In this document: piece after piece, positions 24,930-36,519 of the stretch | Layout of the letters: each line of letters opens with the position of its first letter | How positions within the stretch are numbered: the first letter of the stretch is position 1 | DNA from: Marchantia polymorpha subsp. ruderalis | Taxonomy: Eukaryota; Streptophyta; Marchantiopsida; Marchantiales; Marchantiaceae | Assembly (NCBI GenBank): GCA_037833965.1 | Contig: AP031352.1 | Location: 23,788,501-23,852,500 of the forward strand | Reading direction: 5' to 3' | DNA length: 64,000 bases | The notes under the pieces: model-generated | Database searches by the model: none | What the model was told of the DNA's origin: nothing | What the model saw: only the letters and a program-made list of their open reading frames with translations | Position numbers and translations under genes: made by a program

Positions 24930-26310
24930 TAAAAGAAAAGAAAGCCATTCTGTACCTTATTGATTTCCGCTGTATTACACGATCCGTAATGTACAAATCT
25001 TCGACCGTCGGAAATGATCGATACCTTTGCCTTGAAGAGTGTACTCGAGATCACGATCACCAACACCCGATTAAGTCGAACGCTGACTAGAGTCACCAGA
25101 CTGTAGTCCTGTTGTTGTAGAGCTTTGGAGTTGGCAACCTCTGGCAGAGTCAGCGTTCTTCTCGACTGTGAATCTCTCATGGCAGTCCACGGGATGTCCA
25201 CAATGCTGTAATCTCTTCCCTCGGTTCCCTGTACTGAGGCTTGAGCACAGATGATCATGTCATTGATTATCGATGTTCATTCTGTTACCGATGAACTCGA
25301 GTCTTTGTGTGCATCACGGTCGAAAGGTGCCGCGAAAGTCTGCAAGGTTCAAGTTTTCTCGGACCCGTGCCATGGGAATTTGTCATTGCACCTTCCCCTG
25401 CTCGAGCAATGTGCGCGGGGTTCGTTTCTCAGTGGAGCGAGTGGTGATTACGGATTTCATCGTGTTTACAGTTGTGCGGTGTGCGCTCGAGTTATCTCTC
25501 AGTCAGACTGTACAGCAAGTTCAGAGATTAGATTTTCTCGACGGGAAAGACATCCGATCACGAGATTACGCTTCGGTACAAACTGCTCCTCAGCATGCAG
25601 CTTGTCGTATATTGAGTCCATAAGCAGAAGAAGGGAACATCTGAAGATGAGCTTTGAGCGGACCTTCTCTAGAATAAAACACGAACGCGAGCCATAGGAC
25701 TCACCTCGGATCAGCGAACTGGTGAAGACGTGGCCCGGGCTGGAATGTAGGACGCCCACCAAAGCTGAAGAGAGCAAAGCACCTCAAGTTCCGTCCTCCA
25801 GAAACCAGCTTGGGATCGGACGAAAGTACATGTAGCACGTGCAGGTCGGATTGAACATGCTCTGAAGACACTGGAGGGAATCCTGTGCGCATTGTGCTCA
25901 GTGCGTATCTCTCACTCGCCGGATTCGTGTCGATAGAACAAAAAATCAAGCCAGCCACAATTGAGTTTCTACGAGCGCCTGCGGCCCGAAGCTGGAAGGC
26001 ATGAGCTCGAATCCTCGTAATTCCGGGCTCATCTGTCGTCCGCCGAGCACAGCAGCACACGAGGGAGCATGGAGTCATGGAGTCATGGAGAAGTCATAGA
26101 GTCGCGGAGGGCGTAAGTTGACAGAAGTATGAAAGTACGTAAGAACGAAAGCAGATCAGTATTCGACTCGATCGATGAGATGCAGGCCACAGTAACAGTG
26201 CTAGCGAGCGATCCGATCGAGGATACACGATTCTTTTCGCAGGAATGAAAGTCTCTAGTTCACAATGTACGCGTGAGGCAGAAGATGTTTGGACGAAGGG
26301 GACAGGGACA
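24930..26310 (+). repeat. Inverted-duplication arm, partner at 45.84-47.24 kb
   Basis: Read forward, this segment matches the minus strand of 45,840-47,240 for well over 1 kb. Shared landmarks include the flank with attgtggacatcccgtggac, the stretch agcccgggccac, and the end with cagaagatgtttggacgaag. Short frames in it are conserved but broken between copies. For example, a minus-strand frame at 25,701-26,078 is interrupted in the partner. I recognise no family. Confidence 0.75.
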
Positions 26311-26629
26311 AGCTGATGTCGATGTCATTCCGACTCCCCCTCCCTCGGCCCCATCCCAGACCTGATTCTGTCTCTGCCTCAGCCCATGTCCAACGAAGAA
26401 GCATCACAGTCTGCTTCCCCTAAACACGGCCAGGGAGCAAGCATCGCCGTCGACTCCAGAGCTCTCGGATACTCCATCTGGTTCGGTGATCGTCGCGCTG
26501 CCAGTGACTTTTATGGCATCGGACCGACCGACTACCAGATAGAAATTCTTTTCGAGTCGAAGGTCTGAAGTCCAGTGGGATTCAACTCAGTGCACGGGCA
26601 CTTCCGAGGCTTAGATCGAGTTGATGTTG

Positions 26630-27150
26630 GTGCAGGCTAGCAACCAGCATCCGAGGTTAGAAATCGAAAGTGGAAAATCAAATGCAGGTCGCTCGATTCA
26701 TGCAGAGGGTGTTGAATTGCAGTGAGAAAGAGTGTAGATTCGAATGCTCCATGAATCACGTGTGGGGTTTAAGGAGGGGGAGGAGAAGAGTGGAGATTGA
26801 TACGACTGGCATCTGCGAATATGGCTGCGGGAAATGAAGATAAGAATGGCAACGAGGGCCGAGATCCCAATCATAACGTGGTTCATTGACAATCATCGGC
26901 CATAGCATTCGTGACCGGGCTGTCTGTCTGCCAAATATTACGAGGGCAGCGATGAGCTCGAGGACTTCCCAGAGAAGTCCTCGAGCTCATCGCTGCTCTC
27001 GTACCAGGACTTCTCTGGGAAGTCCTGGGATCGAGCAGCTCGAGAGCAGTGGAATGACTGCGGACCAGCTCGAGGTTGTGGCGCAAATGCAAGTTGACAC
27101 TGACCGTGATCGACGGCTTCGACAACATCCCGCTCATGCTCGAGGGCATG
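26630..27150 (+). repeat. Inverted-repeat arm, partner at 31.31-31.81 kb
   Basis: This segment is the reverse complement, with mismatches, of 31,310-31,810. Both carry ccgaggttagaaatc, gtgtggggttt-like sequence, and ggaccagctcgaggttgtgg in mirror order. The arms enclose about 4.2 kb that includes the broken TPR gene. Confidence 0.8.
26941..27001. repeat. 28-bp near-perfect hairpin with 5-base loop
   Basis: 26,941-26,968 pairs with 26,974-27,001 with one mismatch around ccaga. The arms contain gatgagctcgaggacttc. The partner arm near 31.4-31.5 kb has this sequence only once, so the hairpin arose by a local inverted duplication in this copy. A second block, aggacttctctgggaagtcct, follows at once. 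Confidence 0.85.
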
Positions 27151-28614
27151 CTCCTCCTCCACGACCGCCATCGCCAATTCGAAACCCACAAGTCGACCGT
27201 CACACTCGGCCGCCGCCGTCATGTACGACCGATCAGGAGCCAGCAGCCGCCACAGCTGTCCCCGTCGCAGAATGTGTCAATTGCTGTGGATGATGTTCGA
27301 GACTTGAGACTCGAGCCTCATCTCGGGCGAACGAGGTGGAGGAAATCTCGAATCGGGATATGTTACAGAGAGAGAGAGGTAATTGTAAAATACGAGGTAC
27401 GAAGATTTAAAAAAAAAACCATCCACGTCTGGCTGAATGCTCAGCTGACAAGATCAGATGTGAGAAACAACAATCAAGCAGTGTACGTCACATGGCAGCA
27501 GGCGAATGTGGTGGAACATACTTCTGTGTTTCGACAAGGATGTTGTTCTCAGAACGTGAGGAAACGAATTGCTGTGAACAGAACTTGGGAGGCTGCTCAA
27601 TACGTGGCGGTCGACATAACACACCTTCCTCCATCCACTCTTCTTGCACGGGCTGCCTAAGATTCGATACTCGTCCCACAACTTCCTTTAAGAGTATTCC
27701 TCGGATCCGACATGAACATGGAGGGACAATTTATCCGGCAGAAGAAGAGCATTACAATGTACGATGATAAAAGGCGGAATGAAGTGAATCTGCCAAGTGG
27801 ATGAGGAGTTCCCTTCCGTACAGCCCTTGATGCCTATCTGTTTACCGATGCTTGCATATCCTGACTGCTGCTCCACATTGTCACCTGCTTATATAGTACA
27901 TCAGATCAAATAAGGCAAACTTTGCTTTCTGGACTCCTTGTGTAGCGGTTTGCACCACACACATAAACTTGCGAAAACTGAATGTGACATCTATTATAAC
28001 ATTAATTATCTTTTTAATCTAATACCAACTTAATGACGACGTTGTGGATAGTGTATCGTGTTTGGAATCGCGGGTATGCGTCGTTGGTATTAAATTAGAT
28101 GGACTATATCATCCATCTCACGGTAACATATTTGATACACTGTGATTGTTGGATTGGAAAGCTTGTCCTGCTTGTGTTGACAGTATCCTCCGAATTTTGC
28201 TGCGAATAATTCTGCTGTAGAGTAAAAAAGACTTTATCCAGAGTTTCATCATGATGGGATGATGTGCCGGCCTGTTAATCTCAGCAGCACACACCTTCAG
28301 TGTAGAACAAAACTGCAGTGTCCATGAGGGCAGTGTAAGATGGTGTCGAACTTGAGCAGTCCAACGCTTTCCCTTGACTTTCATTTCCTGCGGAATTCAC
28401 TTCACCACCTCAATTACAAGCGCCCTACTGTGAAATCCAAGGGATTTCAAAGCCATTCTGAAGACGTGACTAAAATCTGTGTTGGAACGTCGACAGGCCC
28501 ATCAGATGATGTTCAGTTGTGATGCTGAACATGTGGCTTATTTGTCAGGACTCGTTGCCCTCGTCACTGCTTTTACGTCCGCGAGTGATGCATTATTGCC
28601 TTGTTCGTTAGTCG
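27151..28614. other. GC-rich to mixed DNA between inverted-repeat arms
   Basis: A plus-strand frame at 27,076-27,660 starts in the repeat arm with LTVIDGFDNIPLMLEG, the same block seen on the minus strand near 31.35 kb, and then runs into unrelated sequence. I treat it as a fragment of the TPR-family gene fused to non-coding DNA. Nothing else is supported. Confidence 0.4.
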
Positions 28615-31440
28615 TCAGGTCAATGTAAAATCTAGGAACTGTACCGGAAGCATTCCAAGACAGTCGACAACATGCACGAGAGGAAAAATCGAACGTGAAG
28701 TCTGTGCTTTGGTCGTGCTTTGGCTGCTGAAAGCGACTTTCATCGCCAATTCAGCATCTGCAGAAGCGCCATTGGTGTCTTCCAGACGGAATTTTAAGCA
28801 TGCTCTGCGTTTGAAACTGTCACAGCTTAGAGAGTTTCTGGCCACACGAGAATTTAGATCGTCTTGTGCTCCTGGCAGGCCACCCATCAAACGTTTCACC
28901 ACACCACGTTCTTGCCAGTAGAAGACTCTTGCCGGCATCAGAAATCTGACCATGTCTAAGTGACTCAGTGCACCGTGGTAGTCTCGAAGCATCGCCTTCA
29001 CGAACACCTTTAGCTGACTGAAAACACAAACTGCCTTCGTGAGTTGAGATTTGGTGGTCATTACTGTAAGTGCATCCATCGTCCGCGACATCAGACCACA
29101 CAAAGAGAAGTGCGTTGAGGAAACTGGAAGTGAGGATTGAATTCCAAAGCCTGAGAACCGTCCATGGTGTTTACCTGAGAGTAAGTGCATTCCAATTAGT
29201 CAGCAGCAGCTTGCTCAATCCGCCCTGAGCAACGATCGCTCCTGCTCCAGCTCCTGCTCCTGTTTTCGGCTCTCCATAATCAGCAAGCCATTTCATGCTC
29301 TGAAGGCCAGCCATCGAGCAGATCGAGAACGCCTGGAAATTTTCCTGTCTCTGCGCAGCAGTTTAGCAGGCCCAGAGACCTGGCTGCACGTCGGGACACA
29401 CTCTTGAGCCTGTGGCTGCAACCAACACCTTGAAAATATATCTATAGTAAAAAATATATAGAAATCATTCACCACCCACATCTATATAGAAATTATATTT
29501 GACCAGTATGAATCTATGTCATAGATATTCATTGGTCTATATGATAAATAGTGAAACTTTCCAAATATCAGATTGTTAAATGATACAACTGGGAGCATTT
29601 ATTCACCAAAATTCTTACAGTTAAAAAGTGAAATACTCGTGAAACAAAGTTCAGAGTAATCAATTTGGAAGATATATATGAGAATGATTTTCAATAAAAA
29701 TAGAATCAACAACTTTCAGATGGGAGTGTTGTTGTTGTGAAGAGATTCATTTTGACAAAACAGAGTACGTCGGACTTCTTGAAAGAAATGGTAAATATGG
29801 TTATTTCAAATATAAAAATGAAATTTTACATTGCATTTTCAAAAATTGAAACTTCATCAATATTTGATCCAATACAATAGAATGAATAATCTTCGTATTC
29901 TGGTATGTTGATGTTCTTCGTATATTCCTGTTTTGGACTTGGGCCACCACATGAAAGAGTCTACACTTCTCAACCTTGACCGGGAGGAATCCTTATTGCC
30001 TCTTATTGCGAATCCTTCAGGCAATTCTCGTGCAGATATGTGAAGTCCAAAACAGGAATACACGAAGAACAGCGACAGACGAGCACACAAGCTCTTTGAT
30101 CATTCATTACGATTCAAGAAGTCCGATGTACTCTGCTTTGTCGGAGTGAGTCTCTTCACAGCAACAACACTCCCATCTGCAAGTTCAGCCTGTCAAAGAC
30201 AGTTACTTGTTACACTTCGATGGGCTCCTCCAAATTCCTAGTGAATCAGAGGACTATAAATCCAGGATACTAGACCTACTCGTAGAAAATGAATGAAACC
30301 TCATTCCCATTGTTCATGCGTATAATTTTGGTGGTGCACCACTCCTACAGCGGATTCATCTTTACGTGGTTCTGTTGATCATCCCTCCTCTGAGTGAATC
30401 CAATGCAATACAATGCAACCCAACCAACGAACCGTCCATGGTGCTCTTGAAAATCATTGCACAGAAATGAGTAAGGAGCTGTGTATTCAAACTTCCACCT
30501 TCGTCAGTTCTGCAGCCACCAAGTTTCCCAGAGCTCTGTAATTCCTTGCGACACCAACCAAGCTCACGAGACTGTTGGGAGCCACTTGCGTTGTACTGTG
30601 GAGAGGGGGCTGAAATCGAACTTCTCTGTGCGGGGGAGGGAGTCCATGAGAGATGCTGGCCATCGACTGATTCAGAACCGACAGAGAAATGCACGAAGAG
30701 GGAGGGCTGCGCCGGGATGAACGACCCTTCGAGTCAGTGACCGAGTCCGATCGATCGGCTGTCGGACATAGACCACTGTGGGAATCTGTCAGTGAGTCGT
30801 GTTGCAGCTGCAGCTCGGAATATTGACGAATGAATTTCTTCGAGGCAGGAGTTCAATACCTGACGAGCAGATCGGTGTGATCGTCGCTTCGCCAAGGTTT
30901 CCTCCCACTCGTTCGAAGACACATGCTCGATGCTCGGGTCAGTGCCTCGGCCGCCCCAGAGTCTCCACATGATTGTCGCACTGCGAGCCCTCGGGCAGCA
31001 GCTCCAGCAGCACCATCGGAATCGAAGGACCGTCGAATGAAGCGGCGGCGTACAGAAGCTTCTGCGCCACGGCCGTCATCATGGAGCACGCCGAGCTTCT
31101 CAGGAATCTCTGCCCGACCGCCACTCCAGCAAGTTGAATGGATTGTCGCGGGCCTCGTCGCAGTCATCCACCTCGTTCGCCCGACCCAGGTTCAGCGCCA
31201 GCGGATCGACACAGGTCGCGTCGATGATCTCGTCTGCCATATCCTCCAATTTATGCAGCGGCAACTCGAAGCTCGATCTCCTGACGAAGAGTCATCGACC
31301 GAGCCCGATTGAACAATTGCCCTCGAGCATGAGCGGGATGTTGTCGACGCCGTCGATCCGGGTCAGTGCGAACTTGCATCTGCGCCACAACCTCGAGCTG
31401 GTCCGCAGCCATTCCAGTGCGCTCGAGCTGCTCGATCCCA
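28615..31440 (-). pseudogene. Degraded TPR-repeat protein gene (bryophyte/lycophyte-type family)
   Basis: Two good exons lie on the minus strand. Exon 29,332-29,175 encodes MAGLQSMKWLADYGEP, a Gly-Ala run and GGLSKLLLTNWNALTLR. Exon 29,017-28,615 has a matching phase and encodes TPR-like units with AMLRDYHGALSHLD, VVKRLMGGLPGAQDDLN and FRLEDTNGASADAELAM, then a stop. Such repeats normally form helical protein-binding arrays. Upstream in the same orientation are further pieces: IDGVDNIPLMLEG (about 31,350), DATCVDPLALNLGRANEVDD (about 31,220) and AQKLLYAAASF with LLELLPEG (about 31,000). The last two are in different frames. I read this as one gene broken by frameshifts. No intact start was found, and the function is unknown. 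Membership of the moss/lycophyte multi-copy TPR family is from memory. Confidence 0.5.
29690..30190. repeat. Imperfect 500-bp foldback (inverted repeat)
   Basis: Two nested pairs of inverted blocks are visible. 29,700-29,790 (gggagtgttgttgttgtgaa) pairs with 30,112-30,180, and 29,905-29,945 (tattcctgttttggactt) pairs with 30,044-30,080. The centre is near 29,990. A foldback transposon or an intronic insertion in the TPR gene is likely. Confidence 0.75.
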
Positions 31441-31810
31441 GGACTTCTCTGGGAAGTCCTCGAGCTCATCGCTGCCCTCGTACCATTTGGCAGACAGACA
31501 GCCCGGTCACGAATGCTATGGCCGATGATTGTCAATGAAACACGTTATGATTGGGATCTCGGCCCTCGTTGCCATTCTTATCTTCATTTCCCGCAGCCAT
31601 ACTCGCAGATGCCAGTCGCATCAATCTCCCCTTCTTCTCGTCCCCTTCCTTGAGCCCCACACGTGAATCATGGAGCAATCGATTCTACGCAGACTTTCTC
31701 ACTGCAATTCTACATCCGTCGCATGAATCGAGCGACCTGCAACTGAATTTCCACTTCCGATTTCTAACCTCGGATGCTGATTGCTAGCCTGCACCTTCAT
31801 CAACTCGATC
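31310..31810 (-). repeat. Inverted-repeat arm, partner at 26.63-27.15 kb
   Basis: This is the mirror of the left arm. It extends into the upstream part of the broken TPR gene (IDGVDNIPLMLEG on the minus strand). Mismatches between arms show the duplication is not recent. Confidence 0.8.
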
Positions 31811-34102
31811 TCAGCCTCGTGAGTGTCCCTTGCCGTGTTACACCCGGTTCCTAGAGATGGGTCAGCAATCGGCAGCGACGACTGGATCGTGCATGATTCT
31901 CGAGGCGGTCTGATCGCGTCGCTGCCAAGCTCTGGCTGCGAACTTCTCGCGGCGGACACCATGGAGAGAGTGTTGGGAGAAGCAGAAACGATGGCAGAGA
32001 TCGGACTCGGCTGCATCTGTCGTCATGCATCGGACCTACAACACGTAGTAGGGTGGCCTCGGGCTTCCTTGACATGCCTTCACTAACACGGAGTTAAAAA
32101 AATTATTTGATTGGATCTGACGAACAGAAATAGTTTGTCGAATAAAATTAATCGATGTTATTTATCATTAACACAAATAATTTATAATTTATTGGCACCT
32201 AACAAGTATCATTGTAAACCATAAAATTCCATGTACGTCATATCATGATTGATACTTCTCTACATAGTTATCTTTCTGTATGTTACATTTCACTACAAAA
32301 TAAAAGTTATCATCGAATCAATAACATAATATACGAAGTTCAATTTAAAATTTTTATATTTTCTTCAATAATTTACATATACGAAAATGTATTATAATTT
32401 CAAGATATATTGGTGTTACATTTTATCTATAAAGATACTTTGTCCATTTAACACTAAAAAGTCAAATCTGAAAGTGGTAGTGTTTGGAAATGGAGAGTCT
32501 ACTTCTCAAAAAACTCTATAAGTACCAAGCCACACTACTGGGAATTAAGCGGGTCATTGGCCGGCCAGCTCCCTGCGTTACCACATGGGAGTGAGCGGCA
32601 GTTTAGGATATCCTAGCCGGCAAGAAATCAGGCGCTGCGAAATATCAGATACTTCTACCTGAAAACCTTGTGTTTTCGGAGTAAATCAAATCCAGAGGGA
32701 TTTCCGCCCCTCCCAACTTCCTCCCCCATCCTCCTACTCCAGAGATTACTTCCTCACGCCGCATTGTAGTTCGAAAGAGATTTTTGAGATTTTTTTGGAG
32801 ATTTTCCACACCCATATGTTCAAATGTTGTTTCACTTTCCTCAATCATTCATGCATTTTCTCTTGGATATAGTTTCTCACTTGCAAGCCACCTCAGTCCC
32901 AAGGACTCAGTAGACTGTTGCCTGAATGTGATGCGGAGCAATCACAATCGGCCCAAAATTGTCGAGAAAAAACTGAAATCATTCAATTGGACTACGTGAA
33001 GGAATAGGTGGATGTTGTGAAGAATGGTGGGCATTGGATAAATGCACAGCACTTTCTCAACCCCCTAAACAAGGTGAAGTTGGAAATAACGTCTTCAATT
33101 CATTGTAGTTGTCATGTGTGGCGTGTGCTATGTTGTTTAGATATGAACACTTGCTTCAAAATGTTTTCCAAGAACTGTGTGATTTAATCCATGCTTTTAT
33201 ATTTATAACAGTCTTTAAATGTCAAAAAGATCCTAATACTACAAGGAGTAGCATTGCAATCTGTTGTTTCTTCTTGTGTTTTGCAGCCACATTATGATCA
33301 GGCTTGTGCGTTGATTTTCAATATGAGTGTTTACATAAGTTTATTAAAACTAGTTTTTTTTTTAAAGCTCCAAAGTCCGCTGCCCAACACAAATTTCTCA
33401 AACAATTTTTTTTTGGTAAGCGCAAGCTCATGGATTACATTTAGTTGCGTTTATTTGCTGCTGGTTCACATTTTTTTGAGCTTGCAATTTTAGCTTTTTA
33501 TGTTGCATTTCTAAGTGCACTAATGGTTTGGATTACTTGCATTATTTAATTTGTTGTTTGCTTTTTTGCCATTGAAGTTTATATTTATTATTTTTGAATG
33601 TACTCTCATGATTCCGTGTTGTGTTCAATCTTGAATTATTGGTCACGCCTTCACACTAAGATTGTGTCAATTAGGGTTGGAGGCACAACCAAATTTTTGC
33701 AGCCATGCCCGTATCACAATACAAACATTTAAATATTTATACAATATACATAAATGTACGTATAATTCATAAATGTACATATAAGAATTAACTCTAACTA
33801 AAACGTAACTAATACACAATATACTGTGAGATGATCTCCACATGCACTACACCAGATTCTGAAAGCTGATGTGAAACGATTGCGCTTTTTGTGGCTTCTT
33901 GTACTTCAAACACACAAGTTCGAAAAGTATATATCTTAGTATTCAAGGAGAAGTTGGATAATGTGCATCTCAATGACACGTTCAATACCGAGCAACTCTG
34001 AGGCTTTCTAACAGTGGTCTTGTGGAACCTACCTTCGTAAATTGAAAGTGCAAACATGTGTCATTCATAGAGCATCGCACACTAATACAGTCCCTAACTA
34101 AA
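31811..34102. other. Intergenic DNA, no supported gene
   Basis: 31,811-32,090 is GC-rich and continues the repeat region. 32,100-32,500 is AT-rich. 32,500-34,102 is mixed with T-rich runs, and no frame resembles a known protein. The last 70 bp (from about 34,030) belong to a repeat also seen at about 38,490 and 40,070-40,145. Confidence 0.5.
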
Positions 34103-34454
34103 TGTAACACTAGGGTTTAGAGAGAAGTTCACTGGAAGATAGAAACGTAAACTCTGAAGATGAGAGATACCAACAATGGTTCTCCTCTCCCTTATATAGC
34201 TCTCACCAACAAGTACAAGGTGATAAGATCTAATCCCCACCATCCATCCCACTCCTAATGGATGGATGACGTGGCGGATAACCCTAACAAGCACACGGAT
34301 TGCTGACGTGGCACTGTCAACTAACACATCCACTCTGTACCTACCAAGTGCGCGGATCGCTGACGTGGCAGCTATGACTAGTGCACACTAAAGTATCTAC
34401 ATCAATATTCAGAGTAACCTCTACTTTAGTTCTAACTAGCTAAAGATGGTTACA
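34103..34454 (-). repeat. 3' LTR (352 bp)
   Basis: It begins tgtaacactaggg and ends ggttaca on the plus strand (TG...CA). Read on the minus strand, it holds a TATA-like tatataaggg near 34,190-34,200. Compared with the other LTR it lacks a 68-bp segment in its middle. Confidence 0.95.
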
Positions 34455-34469
34455 AACCTCCCTCCTTTT
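34455..34469 (-). promoter_or_regulatory. Polypurine tract
   Basis: On the minus strand aaaaggagggaggtt abuts the 3' LTR directly, as expected of the primer for plus-strand synthesis. Confidence 0.85.
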
Positions 34470-34674
34470 AAGATGCAACGTCCTCGTTGTACATACGTTC
34501 AAACTCCTGAACTATCAAAGGTGCATTTGCTAAATTTTTAGCTGGTTCCCAAGTTGATTCATACGATGGATAGCCTTTCCATTGAATCAAATACTCTACT
34601 TTGGGATATTTATGACCTCGAATACATTTCTTGAGTATCTTTTCTACCTCAAACTCCTCATGATCTGCTATCAA
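34468..34674 (-). pseudogene. Chromodomain at the end of pol
   Basis: The 68-residue frame contains FEVEKILKKC, EYLIQWKGYP and STWEPAKNL, the three conserved blocks of a chromodomain, including the aromatic residues W (QWKGY) and W (STWEP). Chromoviruses carry this domain at the integrase C-terminus to target chromatin. The frame is separated from the integrase frame by a break near 34,700-34,735. Confidence 0.9.
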
Positions 34675-34734
34675 GGTTGGAAGAGGAGGTGGTGCTGGTT
34701 GGTTGGTGAATTGTTTTGGTCGTGGTACATGTTT

Positions 34735-35727
34735 TCACAATCGTGACACATGAAATACTGGATGTATTTTCATATGTGACGGAAGTTCCAACTTGTATGA
34801 CACTTCACCAGCACGCTTCAAAACCAAAAATGGACCAATGAACCTAGGGTTTAACTTTGGTGTTCCTACAAGAGACAAATTCGTTGTAGATAACCAAACA
34901 TGATCTCCAACCTCAAAAATCACTTCTCTACAATGAGCATCGGCCTGCTGCTTTTGCCGATTTTGAGCTATCACCAACTTCTCCTTGGCATGATGTAGTC
35001 CTCGGTGAATATGCTCCACGAATTCGTTGACTGCTGCAACTTTGGTCGAAAACTCCTCTCCTTTGGGAAGTCTCATCAAACTTGAAGGAGTTATAGGATG
35101 AGCTCCATACATAAGAAAAAATGGAGACATTTTTGGGGATGCATTAACAGAATTGTTATATGCAAATTCCGCAAGTGGCAAAAGGTTGTCCCACTCTTCT
35201 TGCTCTTCTAATGTGAATGCTCGTAGCATATCCTCTATGGTTCTATTTGCCCTCTTAGTTTGTCCATCAGTTTGAAGGTGATAGGCCGTTGACATTGCTA
35301 GTTTTGTTTTGAAAAAACTAAACAAAGTTTTCCAAAAAAAATTAGTGAAGTGAGTACCTCTATCCGTGATTAACACTTTGCTTAAGCCATGATTCACAAA
35401 AACTGCATCTAGATACAATTGAGCTAGTTGTGGAGCTGTTACTGTTTTTGTGGTTGGCCTGATGTGAATCATCTTGCTCAATTTAACCACAAAAACCACC
35501 ACAGAATCATGTCCTAACAAAGTCCGTGGTAACTCACATACCAGATCCATGGTGACATGTTCCCACCGCTGTTCGGGAATAGGAAGAGGCTGTAATAAAC
35601 CCGCTGGTTTTTGATTACTTGCCTTGTTTTGTTGACAAGCAACACAACTTTGAACATAAGACTCCACATCCTCACGTATTTTGGGCCAATAGTACACTCG
35701 TTGTATACTCTCCCCGGTTTTCTCCAC
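34735..35727 (-). pseudogene. Integrase, catalytic Glu replaced by Lys
   Basis: The frame is 330 residues long. VQSCVACQQNK is the CC half of the zinc-binding HHCC module; the HH half is cut off upstream by a stop. The catalytic core has D61 (TMDL) and D122 (ITDRGTHF). The third acidic residue, 35 positions later, should be Glu in QTER but is Lys (QTKR, K158), so strand transfer should be lost. The GPF-type region (NPRFIGPFLVLKR) and the LPSHMKIHPVFHVS block follow, as in other chromoviruses. Confidence 0.9.
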
Positions 35728-36011
35728 TTACACATGACCTGCAATGGCTGTATCATGACTTTCTGCCAAAATCATTGTGCGCAAATCGTGATCTTGTGGA
35801 ATCCATATACGCTGATTGTAAAACGCCAAACCTCGAGATTTCTCTGCCTTTCCAGTTTGTAATGCCCGAGTGATCTCTTCATTCTCCTTTGTGGATTGTG
35901 ACATCTTGCTCCATCAATCCGCCTGAATTTTCACTTCTGCAACATGATTCAAACAAGGCATGCGTGTGAGAGCATCTGCAAGTTGCTTCTTTCCCTCCAC
36001 GTACACAATCT

Positions 36012-36514
36012 TCATGTTGAAGCGTTGACGCCACTCTGCCCTTCGAATTTGTCGTTTGGACAGATCCTTCTAAGTTTTTTCAAATAAACCAAGGGTTTAT
36101 GATCAGTCTCCACCACAAACTCCTTATCACCCAAATAATGCTTCCAATGTTTGGTTGCCAACACGATGGCTAACTCCTCCCGTTCATTCGTGTGATAATT
36201 TTGTTCCGCCGCCACCAGCTTTTGAGAATAGAAAGCAACTGGATGCCATCCATCCTCCTATTCTTGTTGAAGTATGCCACCTACTGTTGTACTTGATGCG
36301 TCAGTGGCCAACTTGATAGAACAGTTAGGATCATACCACTTGAGAATAGGTGCGTGTAACAAAGCATCTTCAATCCTTGAAAAGCTAACTCTTGAGCTAT
36401 TCCCCATCTCCACTTTTGACCTTTCCCTATCATGGAAGTCAAGGCCTGAGCTAGTCGAGCAAAACCTTTCACAAATCTACGATAGAATCCAGTGAGCCCT
36501 AGAAAACTCTTCAA
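36012..36514 (-). pseudogene. RT connection and RNase H remnant
   Basis: MKSFLGLTGFYRRFVKGFA is the conserved segment after the reverse transcriptase. A further fragment has NYHTNEREELAIVLATKHWK and FVVETDHKPLVYL, which are RNase H blocks with E and D candidates. A TAG stop near 36,260 and frame changes near 36,060 and 36,300 break the frame. Confidence 0.85.
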
Positions 36515-36519
36515 TTGAG

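Larger units (their letters stand above)
22961..25010 (+). repeat. Tandem 2-kb unit B
   Basis: This is the second copy of the unit at 20,961, with scattered substitutions and indels. It has gained an extra 44-bp promoter repeat and a different 3' edge near 25,010. Its last part (from about 24,930) is also present inverted near 47.2 kb. Confidence 0.85.

Noticed and set aside
25701-26078. 125-residue minus-strand frame conserved in part in the inverted copy
   Set aside because: The partner copy has stops in the same frame and I recognise no family, so coding is not supported. It is kept only as repeat.
32521-32640. GC-richer block resembling a structured RNA
   Set aside because: It was checked by eye against 5S rRNA and found not to match. 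No other RNA family was recognised.
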